Source: Rhodocyclaceae bacterium
GTDB lineage: Bacteria; Pseudomonadota; Gammaproteobacteria; Burkholderiales; Rhodocyclaceae
Assembly (NCBI GenBank): GCA_020445765.1
Contig: JAGRFY010000048.1
Location: 1-40,688, forward strand
Direction of reading: 5' to 3'
Length of the DNA stretch: 40,688 bases
A model generated the notes under the pieces. That model did not search any database. It had not been told where the DNA came from and saw only the letters and a program-made list of their open reading frames with translations. This document shows positions 1 to 7,693 of this stretch, piece after piece; within the stretch, counting starts at the first letter, position 1; each line of letters opens with the position of its first letter. Position numbers and translations under genes: made by a program.

Positions 1-1028
1 GTTTGCAGGATTTCGCAGGGCCGACCATCATAGCCGAGCGTGGCCAGCAGCCGGCGCCGGAGGCCTTCGCTGGCGGCGCCATGGAGTGCCGAGCGATGCA
101 CCGCCCAGGCCCGCTGGCAGTCCGCCTCATCCACCAGGCCGGCGCGGCGCAGCGCGTCGATGCGCATCATCGCGGCGCGAAAGCGGGCCATCTTGCGCGC
201 GCCGGGCAGGATCACCCCCTGCCGCAGCCGGAAGCCGCAGAAGCGGGCGCCCTCGCGACTGCGCGCGATGCGCGGCCGCGCCTTCAACGCCAACCCCTTT
301 GTGTCGCAGAGGTGCGCGTCGAGCGCGGCGAGGGTCTCTTCCGCAGCCGCGCGGCTGGCGCAGCCCCAGAACAGGTCGTCCATGTAGCGCACATGGCCGC
401 CGCAGCCGGCCCGGGCCAGCACCAGGCGGTCGGCGGAATCGAGGAAGGCATTGGCGAAGTGCTGCGAGGTCAGCGCGCCGATCGGCAGGCCACGGCCCGG
501 CCCGGCGGTGGCACCGGCGCGCAGGATGCGCGCCAGCAGGTCGAGGAAGCCCGCCCCCTTGAAGCGGCGGGCCAGCAGATCCAGCAGCAGATCGTGGCGG
601 ATCGACGGAAAATAGGCGTCCACATCCACCTGCACGAACCACGGCCAGCGCCGCAGGCCCCGCTGCACCGCCGCCACCGCGGCATGCACCCCCTTGCCGG
701 GCCGGCAGGCGTAGCAGCTGTCCACCAGCATCGCCTCGAAGCGCGGCTCGGCGAGATTGAGGATGGCGTGGTGCAGGATGCGGTCGGCCAGGCAGGCAGC
801 GTGGATCACCCGACGCTTGGGATCATGGATGACGAAGCGGCTCGATACGCCCTGCGGTGCGCTACCGCGCCGGATCGCGTCGGCGAGGTGGTCGAGATTT
901 CGATCGAGATCGGCCAGGAAGTGCGCCACGGCCGGCCGCCGGCGCTTGCCGCGGCAGGCCTTCCAGCTCGCCAGCAACAGGTTGGGTCGATCGGCGATCG
1001 CCGCCAATGACACCGCCAGCCGCTTCAC
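1..1028 (-). CDS. DGR-type reverse transcriptase (3' end beyond window)
   Basis: RNA-directed DNA polymerase that would copy a template-repeat RNA into adenine-mutagenised cDNA for a variable repeat. I translated it by hand from the minus strand; it stays open to the left edge (at least 342 codons, so probably nearly complete). Motif A is VDVDAYFPSI (Asp135, Asp137), the catalytic box is YMDD at residues 215-218 in RYMDDLFWG, and GLPIGALTSQ at about 180-189 carries the IGxxxSQ signature that separates DGR reverse transcriptases from group II intron and retron enzymes. The N-terminal stretch FVIHDPKRRVIHAACLADRI is also typical. The start is GTG at 1028, which overlaps the TGA of the HRDC gene in a 4-base GTGA, so translation is coupled. 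It is the last gene seen in a five-gene operon. A UG/Abi-type RT is the alternative, but the neighbours favour a DGR. Confidence 0.93.
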   Translation of the reverse strand, partial: MKRLAVSLAAIADRPNLLLASWKACRGKRRRPAVAHFLADLDRNLDHLADAIRRGSAPQGVSSRFVIHDPKRRVIHAACLADRILHHAILNLAEPRFEAMLVDSCYACRPGKGVHAAVAAVQRGLRRWPWFVQVDVDAYFPSIRHDLLLDLLARRFKGAGFLDLLARILRAGATAGPGRGLPIGALTSQHFANAFLDSADRLVLARAGCGGHVRYMDDLFWGCASRAAAEETLAALDAHLCDTKGLALKARPRIARSREGARFCGFRLRQGVILPGARKMARFRAAMMRIDALRRAGLVDEADCQRAWAVHRSALHGAASEGLRRRLLATLGYDGRPCEILQ

Positions 1029-1501
1029 CCGCCCCCCTCCCCGGCGCGCCAGGCTTCCTGCAGGGCGGCGACGAAACGCGCGCCATAGCGCTCGACCCGG
1101 GCCGGGCCGACGCCGTCGATCGCCGCCAGCCCGGCCTCGTCGGCGACGTGGCCGGTGACCATCGCCGCCAGCTGCTCGTTGGTGAATACCGCATAGGGCG
1201 GCACCGCCTCGGCCTCGGCGACCTCTTTGCGCAGCATGCGCAGGCGGGCGAACACCGCGAAATCGGCCTCGTCCAGCACCTCACGATAATCCAGCCGGCG
1301 CCCGCCGCCGCCCTTCAGCGCCGCCGGCAGCTCGCCCGGCCCCGGTGCCAGCGTGACGCACAGGGCCCAGAACGAGGCCGCCCCGTCCGCGACGAACTGG
1401 CGCTCCAGCGAGACCACGCGGCCGGCCGCCAGCACCCGGTTCAGTGCCGCCTCGGCCGCAGCCGGGTCGGTGGCCGGAATCGCGAAGAAGCGCAGTTGCA
1501 T
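1025..1501 (-). CDS. HRDC-domain DGR accessory protein
   Basis: Small protein of 158 residues. The C-terminal half (about 80-150) reads as an HRDC helical nucleic-acid-binding domain: FTNEQLAAMV, then DEAGLAAIDGVGPARVERYG, then FVAALQEAW. The N-terminal half (FFAIPATDPAAAEAALNRVL) resembles the region found ahead of HRDC in DGR-associated proteins. Known of the family: some DGRs carry an HRDC protein where others carry the Avd accessory protein, and it is thought to assist the reverse transcriptase or template RNA. The ATG lies 3 bases after the stop of the variable-protein gene, and the gene overlaps the reverse transcriptase by 4 bases, so target, accessory and RT form one translation unit. 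The detailed role is inference from synteny. Confidence 0.85.
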   Translation of the reverse strand: MQLRFFAIPATDPAAAEAALNRVLAAGRVVSLERQFVADGAASFWALCVTLAPGPGELPAALKGGGGRRLDYREVLDEADFAVFARLRMLRKEVAEAEAVPPYAVFTNEQLAAMVTGHVADEAGLAAIDGVGPARVERYGARFVAALQEAWRAGEGGG

Positions 1502-1504
1502 CGC

Positions 1505-4444
1505 CTACTTCTTCCTCCCCGCGCGCGGTCGCTTCGTCGTCCGACCGGACCGATCCTCGCCCGAGGAAGTTGCGCTCGCACGCCCTCCCGGCGCGCGAGC
1601 GCGGGGCCGCCGCGCCTCCGGCCCGTCGCCCCCTGTCGGCAGTCGCTCCGCGCCCGCCTCTCTACCGGTGGACCTCAGGGCGAAGCGGAAGCCAAGATAG
1701 TCGTAGCGCCCGATGCGGGGCCACCTGCTGCGGCAGGCGGAACGCAGCCTCCCGGGCCCGCTGCCCCAGCCGCCGCCGCGCACGGCGCGCCCGGCACCAT
1801 CCGGGCCCCGCGGGTCGGTGCAGGCTTCGTCCCGGTACCCGCCCCGATAATCCGCACACCATTCCCAGACGTTGCCGTGCATCTGGTACAGGCCCCAGGC
1901 ATTGGGCGCGAAGGACTTCACCGGCACCGTGCGCCCGCGACCTTCGCCGGTCGCGCCACCGGCGTAGGCGACGCTGCCGTCGTAGTTCGCCTGCGACGGA
2001 TCGATCGCATCGCCCCAGTGGAACGCGGTCTCGCCGCCGGCCCGGCACGCGTATTCCCACTCCGCCTCGCTCGGCAACTCCGCCCGCACACTGGCCAACC
2101 CCTCGCTCAGCTTTTGCAGAAAGTCCTGGACATCGTCCCAGCTCACCCGCTCCACCGGGTTTTGCCGGTCATCGGTGAATCGGCTCGGGTTCTCCCCCAT
2201 CACCGCCTGCCACAGCGCCTGCGAACACGCCGTCTCCGACAGCCAGAAACCTTGCGTCAGCCGCACCCGGTGGCGCGGGCCCTCGTCGTCGAAGCGCTCT
2301 GCCTCGTCCGCCGGCGAGCCCATCCAGAATTCCCCTGGCTCGATCCAGCGAAAACGCTGCACCACGCCGGCGATCGAGACGTCGAGGAACAGGCCGTGGG
2401 CGAGGTCGGCACCCAGCACCATGAAGGCATCGATCGCGACGGACTCGGCGCGGAAGCCCCGATTCGGCAGCGAACCACTCTGTGGCCCTTCGAAATCGGT
2501 TGCCGGTTCCCAATCCAGCCGTACCGGCGCCCCCAGCGGCGACGGTGCCAACGCATAGAGTCCACGCGCGTCGCGGCCCCACTCGAGCACCCATGAGGGG
2601 CGGGCGAGCAGGCCGAGCTCGTGGCGGCGACCAGCGACAATCAGGCGGTAGCGGCCGTCGACACCGCCCAGCGGCAAGTCCAGCATTTCATCGGCTCGTG
2701 GCGGCGCCGACCAATGGCGCATTGAACGGCCCAGGCACGTCCACTCGAAGCCCCCACGCACCTGCAGTTGCGGCCAGCCGAGCCGTGACGGCTCGCTGGC
2801 CGCCGAGGTCACGCGGCGCAGCTTGAGTCGCTCACCGTGCTGGATCAGCTCGCAATCCACCTGTGTCGAGCCCTCCGCGAGGGCATCCGCGACATCGCGC
2901 GCCGCCAGGCCGGCAGGGATCCCGTCGCTGCCGGTCAGTGCCCACAGCCGCGCCAGCGCCGGCGAATCCCCGGCCAGCCAATTGGCGTCTCTGCCCTGGC
3001 GCGCGAACAGGTCGCGGGCAAAGGCGGCGACGTCCCCCGGCCCATCGGCAGCATGAGCGGCAAGGCGCCCATACCATTGTTCGGCTTCATCGACGAGTTG
3101 CGCCAGCTCCGGGTCGACCGCCGCCGACTTGGCGTGGGTCGCCCAGATCCGGCGTTCGGTCATCTCGGTGGCGCGACCACGATGGGCGTGGATTTCGGTC
3201 TGCAGGCGCAGAATCGCGGCCTGGGTCGTCGCGTCGAGGGCGGCAAAGCGGGCTCGGTAGACGGGCAATTGCGCGGGGGCCAGTTCGCAGCACTGGTAGC
3301 CGGCAAGCACCACCGGCTCGTGCCCCCACAGCAGGCCTTCGAGGCCGGGCTCGTCGGCGGTATCCGGCGACAAGCGGCGCAGCGCCCGAAGCAGGCTCGG
3401 CTCGACCCGTACGCAGCAGGCGATGCGGGTCAGCAGCGCTTCGAGGGCCGGCTGCGGGCGGACGCCGCCCGACGCGCGCCGCGCCAGACGACGCAGGTCG
3501 CGGGCGCCGAAACAATGGACGTCGGCCAGAGCGCTCAGTTCGGCCGGCACCAGGCGGGGGGAGCACGGCAGCCAGGCGATCACCCGGCCGCCGGCTTCGA
3601 CAACCCGGCGCAAGTACTCCATCCAGGCATCGCGCGCCTCGCCGCCGGCGGCAAGCAGGCCGAGGTCGCCGAGCACCAGCACCGCGCAGCCGGCCGCCGG
3701 CAGCGGCAGACCGGCGCTCGCGGCGGCCGGCTGCGGTCCGGCCCCGCTGCTGGTCGCTACCCGGTCGGGGGAACCGGCCACGCTCAAGGTGCGAAGCCCG
3801 GCCCGGCCATGGAGCCGAAGCAACTCCCGGTACAGGGCGCGGTAGTCGGCTTCGTACGGCAACAGCCGAAGCGCGCAGTCGAACACCACGTCGAAGCGCT
3901 CGCCCCAGCTCCCCCGCCGACGGCGCGGCAGCCGGTGCAGGCTGCGGCCCCGGGCGAGATTGCGAACCAGCGCACCCTCGTCCACCGGACCGAGGCGGTG
4001 CTGAAGCAGCGAGCTTCGCAGCGCCGGCCACAGCCGGGTGCGGGCGACCAGCGGCACGAACGGCGGCGGGCCCGGCTCGCGTGGCCCGCAGTCCGCGGTA
4101 GTCAGCGGGCCGCTCGACGCCGGCTGCGTCGTCTCGGCGGCATCGGTCGAGAGCGGCTCCGAGGCCAGCACCGCCAGCAGGCGGGTAGCCAGCGGCGGGC
4201 GGGCCGAACCGGCTTCTGCGTCGGTAGTCGGCGACCCGGGTTCGTCGGGTGGGCGCGGCAGCGGCTCGTCTTCGCGCGCGAGTTCGTTACGATTGTGGCT
4301 CGCCAAACCCGCTTGTCGGTGCAAGGCCAAGGTCGATGCAAGGCGATATTCGACCGCGGCGTCGACGGCGCCCGCATCGCACCCGTAGCGCGCCGCCAGG
4401 GCGCGCAAAAGGTCCCCGCGGCCGCTGTGCTGGCGGGCACCCAT
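1505..4444 (-). CDS. vWA-like / FGE-domain protein, predicted DGR variable target
   Basis: Large cytoplasmic protein of 979 residues with no signal peptide. Residues 1-80 are helical, followed by a low-complexity Pro/Ser/Thr stretch to about 135. Residues about 180-325 look like a degenerate von Willebrand A fold (strand FDVVFDCAL near 184, then CAVLVLGDLGLL near 251, then VIAWLPCSP near 287). A long helical linker follows. Residues about 690-925 form an FGE/SUMF1-like domain (WIEPGEFWMGSP, NPVERVSWDDV, LPSEAEWEYACRAGG, MHGNVWEWCAD, GGWGSG, LGFRFAL). In DGR targets this C-type-lectin fold displays variable residues and acts as a binding domain rather than an oxidase. The tail from about 925 to 979 is unusually basic and rich in Arg, Gly and Ser. 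It starts 6 bases after the MoxR ATPase, as in MoxR-vWA conflict operons. Ligand unknown. Confidence 0.9.
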   Translation of the reverse strand: MGARQHSGRGDLLRALAARYGCDAGAVDAAVEYRLASTLALHRQAGLASHNRNELAREDEPLPRPPDEPGSPTTDAEAGSARPPLATRLLAVLASEPLSTDAAETTQPASSGPLTTADCGPREPGPPPFVPLVARTRLWPALRSSLLQHRLGPVDEGALVRNLARGRSLHRLPRRRRGSWGERFDVVFDCALRLLPYEADYRALYRELLRLHGRAGLRTLSVAGSPDRVATSSGAGPQPAAASAGLPLPAAGCAVLVLGDLGLLAAGGEARDAWMEYLRRVVEAGGRVIAWLPCSPRLVPAELSALADVHCFGARDLRRLARRASGGVRPQPALEALLTRIACCVRVEPSLLRALRRLSPDTADEPGLEGLLWGHEPVVLAGYQCCELAPAQLPVYRARFAALDATTQAAILRLQTEIHAHRGRATEMTERRIWATHAKSAAVDPELAQLVDEAEQWYGRLAAHAADGPGDVAAFARDLFARQGRDANWLAGDSPALARLWALTGSDGIPAGLAARDVADALAEGSTQVDCELIQHGERLKLRRVTSAASEPSRLGWPQLQVRGGFEWTCLGRSMRHWSAPPRADEMLDLPLGGVDGRYRLIVAGRRHELGLLARPSWVLEWGRDARGLYALAPSPLGAPVRLDWEPATDFEGPQSGSLPNRGFRAESVAIDAFMVLGADLAHGLFLDVSIAGVVQRFRWIEPGEFWMGSPADEAERFDDEGPRHRVRLTQGFWLSETACSQALWQAVMGENPSRFTDDRQNPVERVSWDDVQDFLQKLSEGLASVRAELPSEAEWEYACRAGGETAFHWGDAIDPSQANYDGSVAYAGGATGEGRGRTVPVKSFAPNAWGLYQMHGNVWEWCADYRGGYRDEACTDPRGPDGAGRAVRGGGWGSGPGRLRSACRSRWPRIGRYDYLGFRFALRSTGREAGAERLPTGGDGPEARRPRARAPGGRASATSSGEDRSGRTTKRPRAGRKK
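1590..1616. repeat. GC-rich inverted repeat downstream of the variable repeat
   Basis: GGCGCG at 1590-1595 and CGCGCC at 1611-1616 could form a 6-bp stem with a 15-base loop. In target-gene direction it lies about 65 bp past the VR, inside the sequence coding for the basic tail. Hairpin or cruciform elements just after the VR enhance retrohoming in the Bordetella phage DGR, so the position is suggestive, but so GC-rich a stretch easily yields such repeats by chance. Confidence 0.3.
1680..1800 (-). other. Predicted DGR variable repeat (VR) at the 3' end of the FGE domain
   Basis: Residues about 882-922 of the target. The conserved frame RGGxW...LRSAxRxR...GFR matches FGE-type DGR targets, in which the template repeat codes for runs of Asn (AAC/AAT). 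Here those places hold mixed residues: G-S-G after Trp893, G-R before LRSA, then C, S, W, and R-I-G-R-Y-D-Y before LGFR (917-920). Many of the codons are of the NNC/NNT kind expected from adenine mutagenesis of AAC/AAT (GGC, AGC, TGC, AGC, ATC, CGC, TAC, GAC, TAT). The template repeat itself is not in the window: I searched by eye for a second copy of the LGFRFAL-coding stretch and found none. Boundaries are estimates. Confidence 0.75.
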
Positions 4445-4450
4445 AAATTG

Positions 4451-5494
4451 CTAGGCCGACCCCGCCGCCCGGCGCAAGGCAGCCTGGCTGCGCTGGTGGG
4501 CGGGATGTTGGGTGTCGTCGACCGCGTGCTTCAGGTAACCGTAGGCCGACAGGCGATTCAGCCAGGCGAGCTGCGCACTTCTCCGCTTTGCCGCATTCTC
4601 TCCGGCGAAGAGTTCATGCAGTGCCTGCAGCAGGTCCAGATACTCGGCAAGCCCAGGCGGCACCAGATTGAGCGCGCTCACTGCGGCCCGGTCGGCGACC
4701 AGTTGATCCGCTGCCTCGTCCAGCACCGCGTCGTCGAGCAGCGCTTGTTCACGGCCCTCGACCCCGGCCAGCGCGCCGAAATGGGCACGGCCGCGGCCCA
4801 CCAGCCAGTCCCGATAGTCGCCCTCTGGGGCCAGGCTCAACACGATGCAGCGGCGCAGGAAGGCCGCCGGCAGCTCGCGCTCCTCGTTGGTGGTGATGAC
4901 GATCAGCGGCGGCATTACGCCGGGCCCGCCGATTGGTGCCGCTACCGGCTCGACCTGGAAGCTGCGCTGGGCCAGCACCTCCAGCAGGCTGTTGGGCAGG
5001 TCACTGTCGGCCTTGTCGATCTCGTCGATCAACACCACATGGCCAGCCGGATCGGCGAGCCGCTCGGCTTCCACGAGGAAGGGCTGGGCTGACGCCCAGC
5101 CGTAGGCCTTCCACAGCACGCCCGGGCGCCAGTAGCGATGATTGTCGAGTTTCACCTGGGCCTGGGCGTCGGCCAGCCGGAGCACCGCGTCGAAGCGGGC
5201 GAGCAGTTCCTGCGGCTCGAAGCGGGGGTGGATGGTCTCCGCGTGCAGCCGCCAGCCCAGGCAATCAGCCGCCGCACGGGCCAGCTGGGTCTTGCCGGTG
5301 CCCGGCTCGCCACGCACCAGCAGCGGCCGGCCGGCGGCGTAGGCCAGCATCAGCGCGTCGATCTCGGCCTGCGACCACTGGTGCCACGAACGGGGCAACG
5401 CGGCGGTCTCGGGCAGTTCGCGGATGTCGCCGGCGGCGATCGCGGCGAACGGGGTCGTGGTCGGCATCATCGGCTGGTCCAGTTCAGGTTTCAT
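4451..5494 (-). CDS. MoxR-type AAA+ ATPase
   Basis: AAA+ ATPase of about 347 residues. With the start at 5494 the Walker A is GEPGTGKT (62-69), the Walker B VVLIDEIDKAD has its Asp-Glu pair near 157-158, ITTNEE serves as sensor 1, and FLRRC follows where an arginine finger is expected. MoxR ATPases act as chaperone-like remodelers with a vWA partner, and that partner is the next gene, 6 bases downstream. I prefer ATG 5494 (MKPELDQPMM), which overlaps the upstream stop by 11 bases, over the longer start at 5548, which would overlap by 65. Spacing implies co-translation with both neighbours. Inference: this is the energy-using switch of a conflict system that senses a ligand through the diversified FGE domain. 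Confidence 0.88.
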   Translation of the reverse strand: MKPELDQPMMPTTTPFAAIAAGDIRELPETAALPRSWHQWSQAEIDALMLAYAAGRPLLVRGEPGTGKTQLARAAADCLGWRLHAETIHPRFEPQELLARFDAVLRLADAQAQVKLDNHRYWRPGVLWKAYGWASAQPFLVEAERLADPAGHVVLIDEIDKADSDLPNSLLEVLAQRSFQVEPVAAPIGGPGVMPPLIVITTNEERELPAAFLRRCIVLSLAPEGDYRDWLVGRGRAHFGALAGVEGREQALLDDAVLDEAADQLVADRAAVSALNLVPPGLAEYLDLLQALHELFAGENAAKRRSAQLAWLNRLSAYGYLKHAVDDTQHPAHQRSQAALRRAAGSA

Positions 5495-6857
5495 TGCCCG
5501 CAGCTGGCTTGGGTGCATCGTTGGGCGGACACCCGAGGGCGGCATCAAGCAGCGGGCCGATCAGACGGCGCAGGCTGTTCAGCAGCCAAGCGGTATGGTC
5601 GGATGGCGGCACGCCCTCGCCCGCGAAGAGCACGGTCGGCACGCCGAGTTCATCGCGGACGGCCTGCCGTAGACCGGCATCCGCGAGCATGCCTTGATCG
5701 CTACCGACCAGCACCAGGCCACAGCCGAAGCAGGCTTTCAGGTCTTCCAGTTCGGCCAGCAAAATCTCCTCGTCGAGTTGGTCCACATTGAGCAGCTCCG
5801 GAGAAAACACCACACCGCGCATGCGGTTGCACTGCGCCGTCAACTCCCGCCGGATGGCTGTCGCCCCCTCCTCGAAGCCCAGTTCGGAAGCAGGCACCCG
5901 AACGAAATTCTGCGGCAAGGCATGACCGGGCAACAAGCGAACGCCAAAGCCAAAGCTGGCCGCGGCGAGAATCGCGTTGAGGCGGTAATCGGGGTCGCTC
6001 AGCAGGTCGACATCAGTCAATGCCTTGCCCTTGCGCGCCTTGAGATCCTGCACATAGCGCTCGGCGGCGACCAGCATCATGCGTAGCACGGCCTCGCGCA
6101 ACGCGCCGTTGCTGACAAAGGCCAGGGCCGCCACCCCGGCAGCACCACCGGCCGCGGCAAAATCCTTCAGTCGCAGCAGGAGTTTCAGTGGAGGATCGCC
6201 GATCGCCAGGCGAAACAGGTCGCAGGGCATGCCAGCGCGCGCGGTCGCGAGGGTTTCCGACTCGGCCACAACCCTCGCCGAGGCAAGGGCGGCGAGGGCG
6301 GGCGCGTCGAGCTGCGGCTCGTTGAGGTGGCGGGAGAACATGCGCTGGAGATCGGTGTCGCCGGGCGGAGCAGGCATTCTTTCGGCGACCGGCTCGCTTG
6401 TCGCGCCTTTAAGCAGCGCTCGCAGAACGCGCGCCTTCAATTCGCCGCAGTCCGAAAAGCTGGCTGCCCGCACTCCCGTCGTCGACTCGGTCGCACGCTG
6501 ACGGAAAGCTTCGATGAGGTCCTTGTCGCACTCTCCGCTGCTAGCATCGGTATCGGTCGAAGCAATGGACTGCGGCTCCTTCAGGAACAGGAACCGCCGG
6601 ACGCCCGCGGCGCCGGCCGCGTCGAACTCCAGCTCGGTGATCGATTTTCCATCCGCCTCCGGCCGATGACCGTAGCGCAAGCCGAGGATGCCGAGGTAGC
6701 AATCGCAGCGGCGCACATCGTCGAGACAGCTGTCGCGGACGCTATGCTCGCTGGCGTCGTAGCTTTCGACAAGGGTGCACAAGCCCTCCAGCGCGCGTTT
6801 GACCGCTTCCCGTTCCGCTCCGAGATCCTTCAGCGTCGAGGAGAGATATACGAGCAT
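5484..6857 (-). CDS. DUF4062-domain protein, first gene of the MoxR/DGR operon
   Basis: Protein of 457 residues. The N-terminal 95 or so form a DUF4062 domain: VYLSSTLKDLGAEREAVKRA, then SVRDSCLDDVRRCDCYLGILGLRYG, then SITELEFDAAGAAGVRRFLF. DUF4062 has a TIR-like flavodoxin-type layout and is usually found at the N-terminus of STAND NTPases and other conflict proteins. I do not recognise residues 130-457. They look alpha/beta, with hydrophobic strands (FGFGVRLLPG, GCGLVLVGSD, VPTVLFAGEG) but no kinase, nuclease or protease motif I can defend. ATG 6857 is chosen because DUF4062 domains begin directly with this strand; an ATG-equivalent upstream at 6908 adds only 17 residues of no apparent value. 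It lies 72 bp after the Gdt1 gene on the same strand, so read-through is possible. Effector or sensor role is inference. Confidence 0.8.
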   Translation of the reverse strand: MLVYLSSTLKDLGAEREAVKRALEGLCTLVESYDASEHSVRDSCLDDVRRCDCYLGILGLRYGHRPEADGKSITELEFDAAGAAGVRRFLFLKEPQSIASTDTDASSGECDKDLIEAFRQRATESTTGVRAASFSDCGELKARVLRALLKGATSEPVAERMPAPPGDTDLQRMFSRHLNEPQLDAPALAALASARVVAESETLATARAGMPCDLFRLAIGDPPLKLLLRLKDFAAAGGAAGVAALAFVSNGALREAVLRMMLVAAERYVQDLKARKGKALTDVDLLSDPDYRLNAILAAASFGFGVRLLPGHALPQNFVRVPASELGFEEGATAIRRELTAQCNRMRGVVFSPELLNVDQLDEEILLAELEDLKACFGCGLVLVGSDQGMLADAGLRQAVRDELGVPTVLFAGEGVPPSDHTAWLLNSLRRLIGPLLDAALGCPPNDAPKPAAGNET

Positions 6858-6929
6858 GGCGAGAAATTCCGGGGCGACTCTTGCGAAGATACGCGATGAC
6901 GCACGCAAGCCGCCAGTCCCCGGTTCAGC

Positions 6930-7502
6930 TTATGTGCGGACTGCATCCCCCGCCAGAATCGCCAGCACCCCCAGCACCGCGAACACCGCCGCCGCAATCC
7001 CATGCACCAGCCGCACCGGCATGCGATGGGCGAGTTTCTCGCCGACGATCACCGCCGGCACGTTGGCAACCATCATGCCCAGCGTCGTGCCCATCACCAC
7101 CGCGGCGAGGCTGTCGTACTGGGCCGCCAGCGCCACCGTCGCGACCTGCGTCTTGTCGCCCATCTCGGCGAGGAAGAACGCGATCAGCGTGGTGCCGAAG
7201 ATGCCGAAGCGCGATGCCGTGGCGGTGTCGTCGTCGAGCTTGTCGGGGATCAGCATCCACACCGCCATCGCGATGAAGGAGACGCCGAGCACCCAGCGCA
7301 GCAGGTCGGGGCCGAGTTGCTGTGCGACCCAGGCGCCGACGGCGCCGGCGAAGGCGTGGTTGGCCAGGGTCGCGACCAGGATGCCGAGCACGATCGGCCA
7401 CGGGCGCTTGTAGCGGGCGGCGAGGAAGAAGGACAGCAACTGGGTCTTGTCGCCGATTTCGGCGAGGGCGACGATGCCGGTGGAGATCAGGAAGGCTTCC
7501 AT
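6930..7502 (-). CDS. Gdt1/TMEM165 (UPF0016) family cation exporter
   Basis: Membrane protein of 190 residues made of two homologous three-helix halves, each with the signature acidic motif: EIGDKTQ at 15-21 and EMGDKTQ at about 113-119. Known of the family: UPF0016/Gdt1 proteins move Mn2+ or Ca2+ against H+, and bacterial members protect against excess manganese. ATG 7502 (MEAFLISTG) is chosen because it begins exactly at the first helix and has GGAAA at proper spacing; the 43 residues upstream in the same frame are the riboswitch read through. Regulation is probably by the yybP-ykoY-type riboswitch directly upstream, and the Usp and TerC genes lie just above it on the same strand. Confidence 0.92.
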   Translation of the reverse strand: MEAFLISTGIVALAEIGDKTQLLSFFLAARYKRPWPIVLGILVATLANHAFAGAVGAWVAQQLGPDLLRWVLGVSFIAMAVWMLIPDKLDDDTATASRFGIFGTTLIAFFLAEMGDKTQVATVALAAQYDSLAAVVMGTTLGMMVANVPAVIVGEKLAHRMPVRLVHGIAAAVFAVLGVLAILAGDAVRT

Positions 7503-7513
7503 GGGGATTTCCA

Positions 7514-7556
7514 GGGCCGGAGCAGACAACCGATGACCACCCGCCCGCTCCGGCCC
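7514..7556 (-). promoter_or_regulatory. Expression-platform hairpin next to the Gdt1-gene ribosome binding site
   Basis: A perfect 10-bp inverted repeat, GGGCCGGAGC at 7514-7523 and GCTCCGGCCC at 7547-7556, encloses a 23-base loop and abuts the GGAAA ribosome binding site (7508-7512). It lies between the riboswitch aptamer and the ATG. Formation would crowd the binding site, so it is a plausible translational switch; no U-tract follows, which argues against an intrinsic terminator. Confidence 0.6.
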
Positions 7557-7559
7557 GGA

Positions 7560-7690
7560 GACGGCGGCGTGGTCAACGGTCTGGCCGGGCGCGCGGTGCT
7601 CGCGCGCTGCCCACGCCATGCCGGACGGCAAGTGTGTTGACGTGGGCCTACCGGCCCGATGCCGGCAGTGGCTACTCCCCGATGACGCAG
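7560..7690 (-). promoter_or_regulatory. yybP-ykoY (Mn2+) riboswitch aptamer
   Basis: Read on the minus strand the leader has the two most conserved blocks of this RNA: TCATCGGGGAGTAGCC (GGGGAGTAG at 7680-7672) and, after a variable stem, the CGTCAACA block at about 7642-7635, followed by a GC-rich arm and AGACC near 7582. Known: yybP-ykoY aptamers bind Mn2+ and sit upstream of Mn exporters, TerC and UPF0016 genes, and this leader precedes exactly such a gene. Ends are approximate because I could not fold the RNA. Confidence 0.85.
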
Positions 7691-7693
7691 TGC

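Noticed and set aside
3-1010. Long plus-strand open frame at the left edge
   Set aside because: It is the complement of the reverse transcriptase; the minus-strand frame has YMDD, IGxxxSQ and other RT motifs, while the plus frame has only low-complexity Ala/Gln/Arg sequence.
1505-2355. True formylglycine-generating enzyme acting on a sulfatase
   Set aside because: No sulfatase is nearby, the domain is fused to a vWA-like region, and it is followed directly by HRDC and RT genes, so a ligand-binding DGR target is much likelier.
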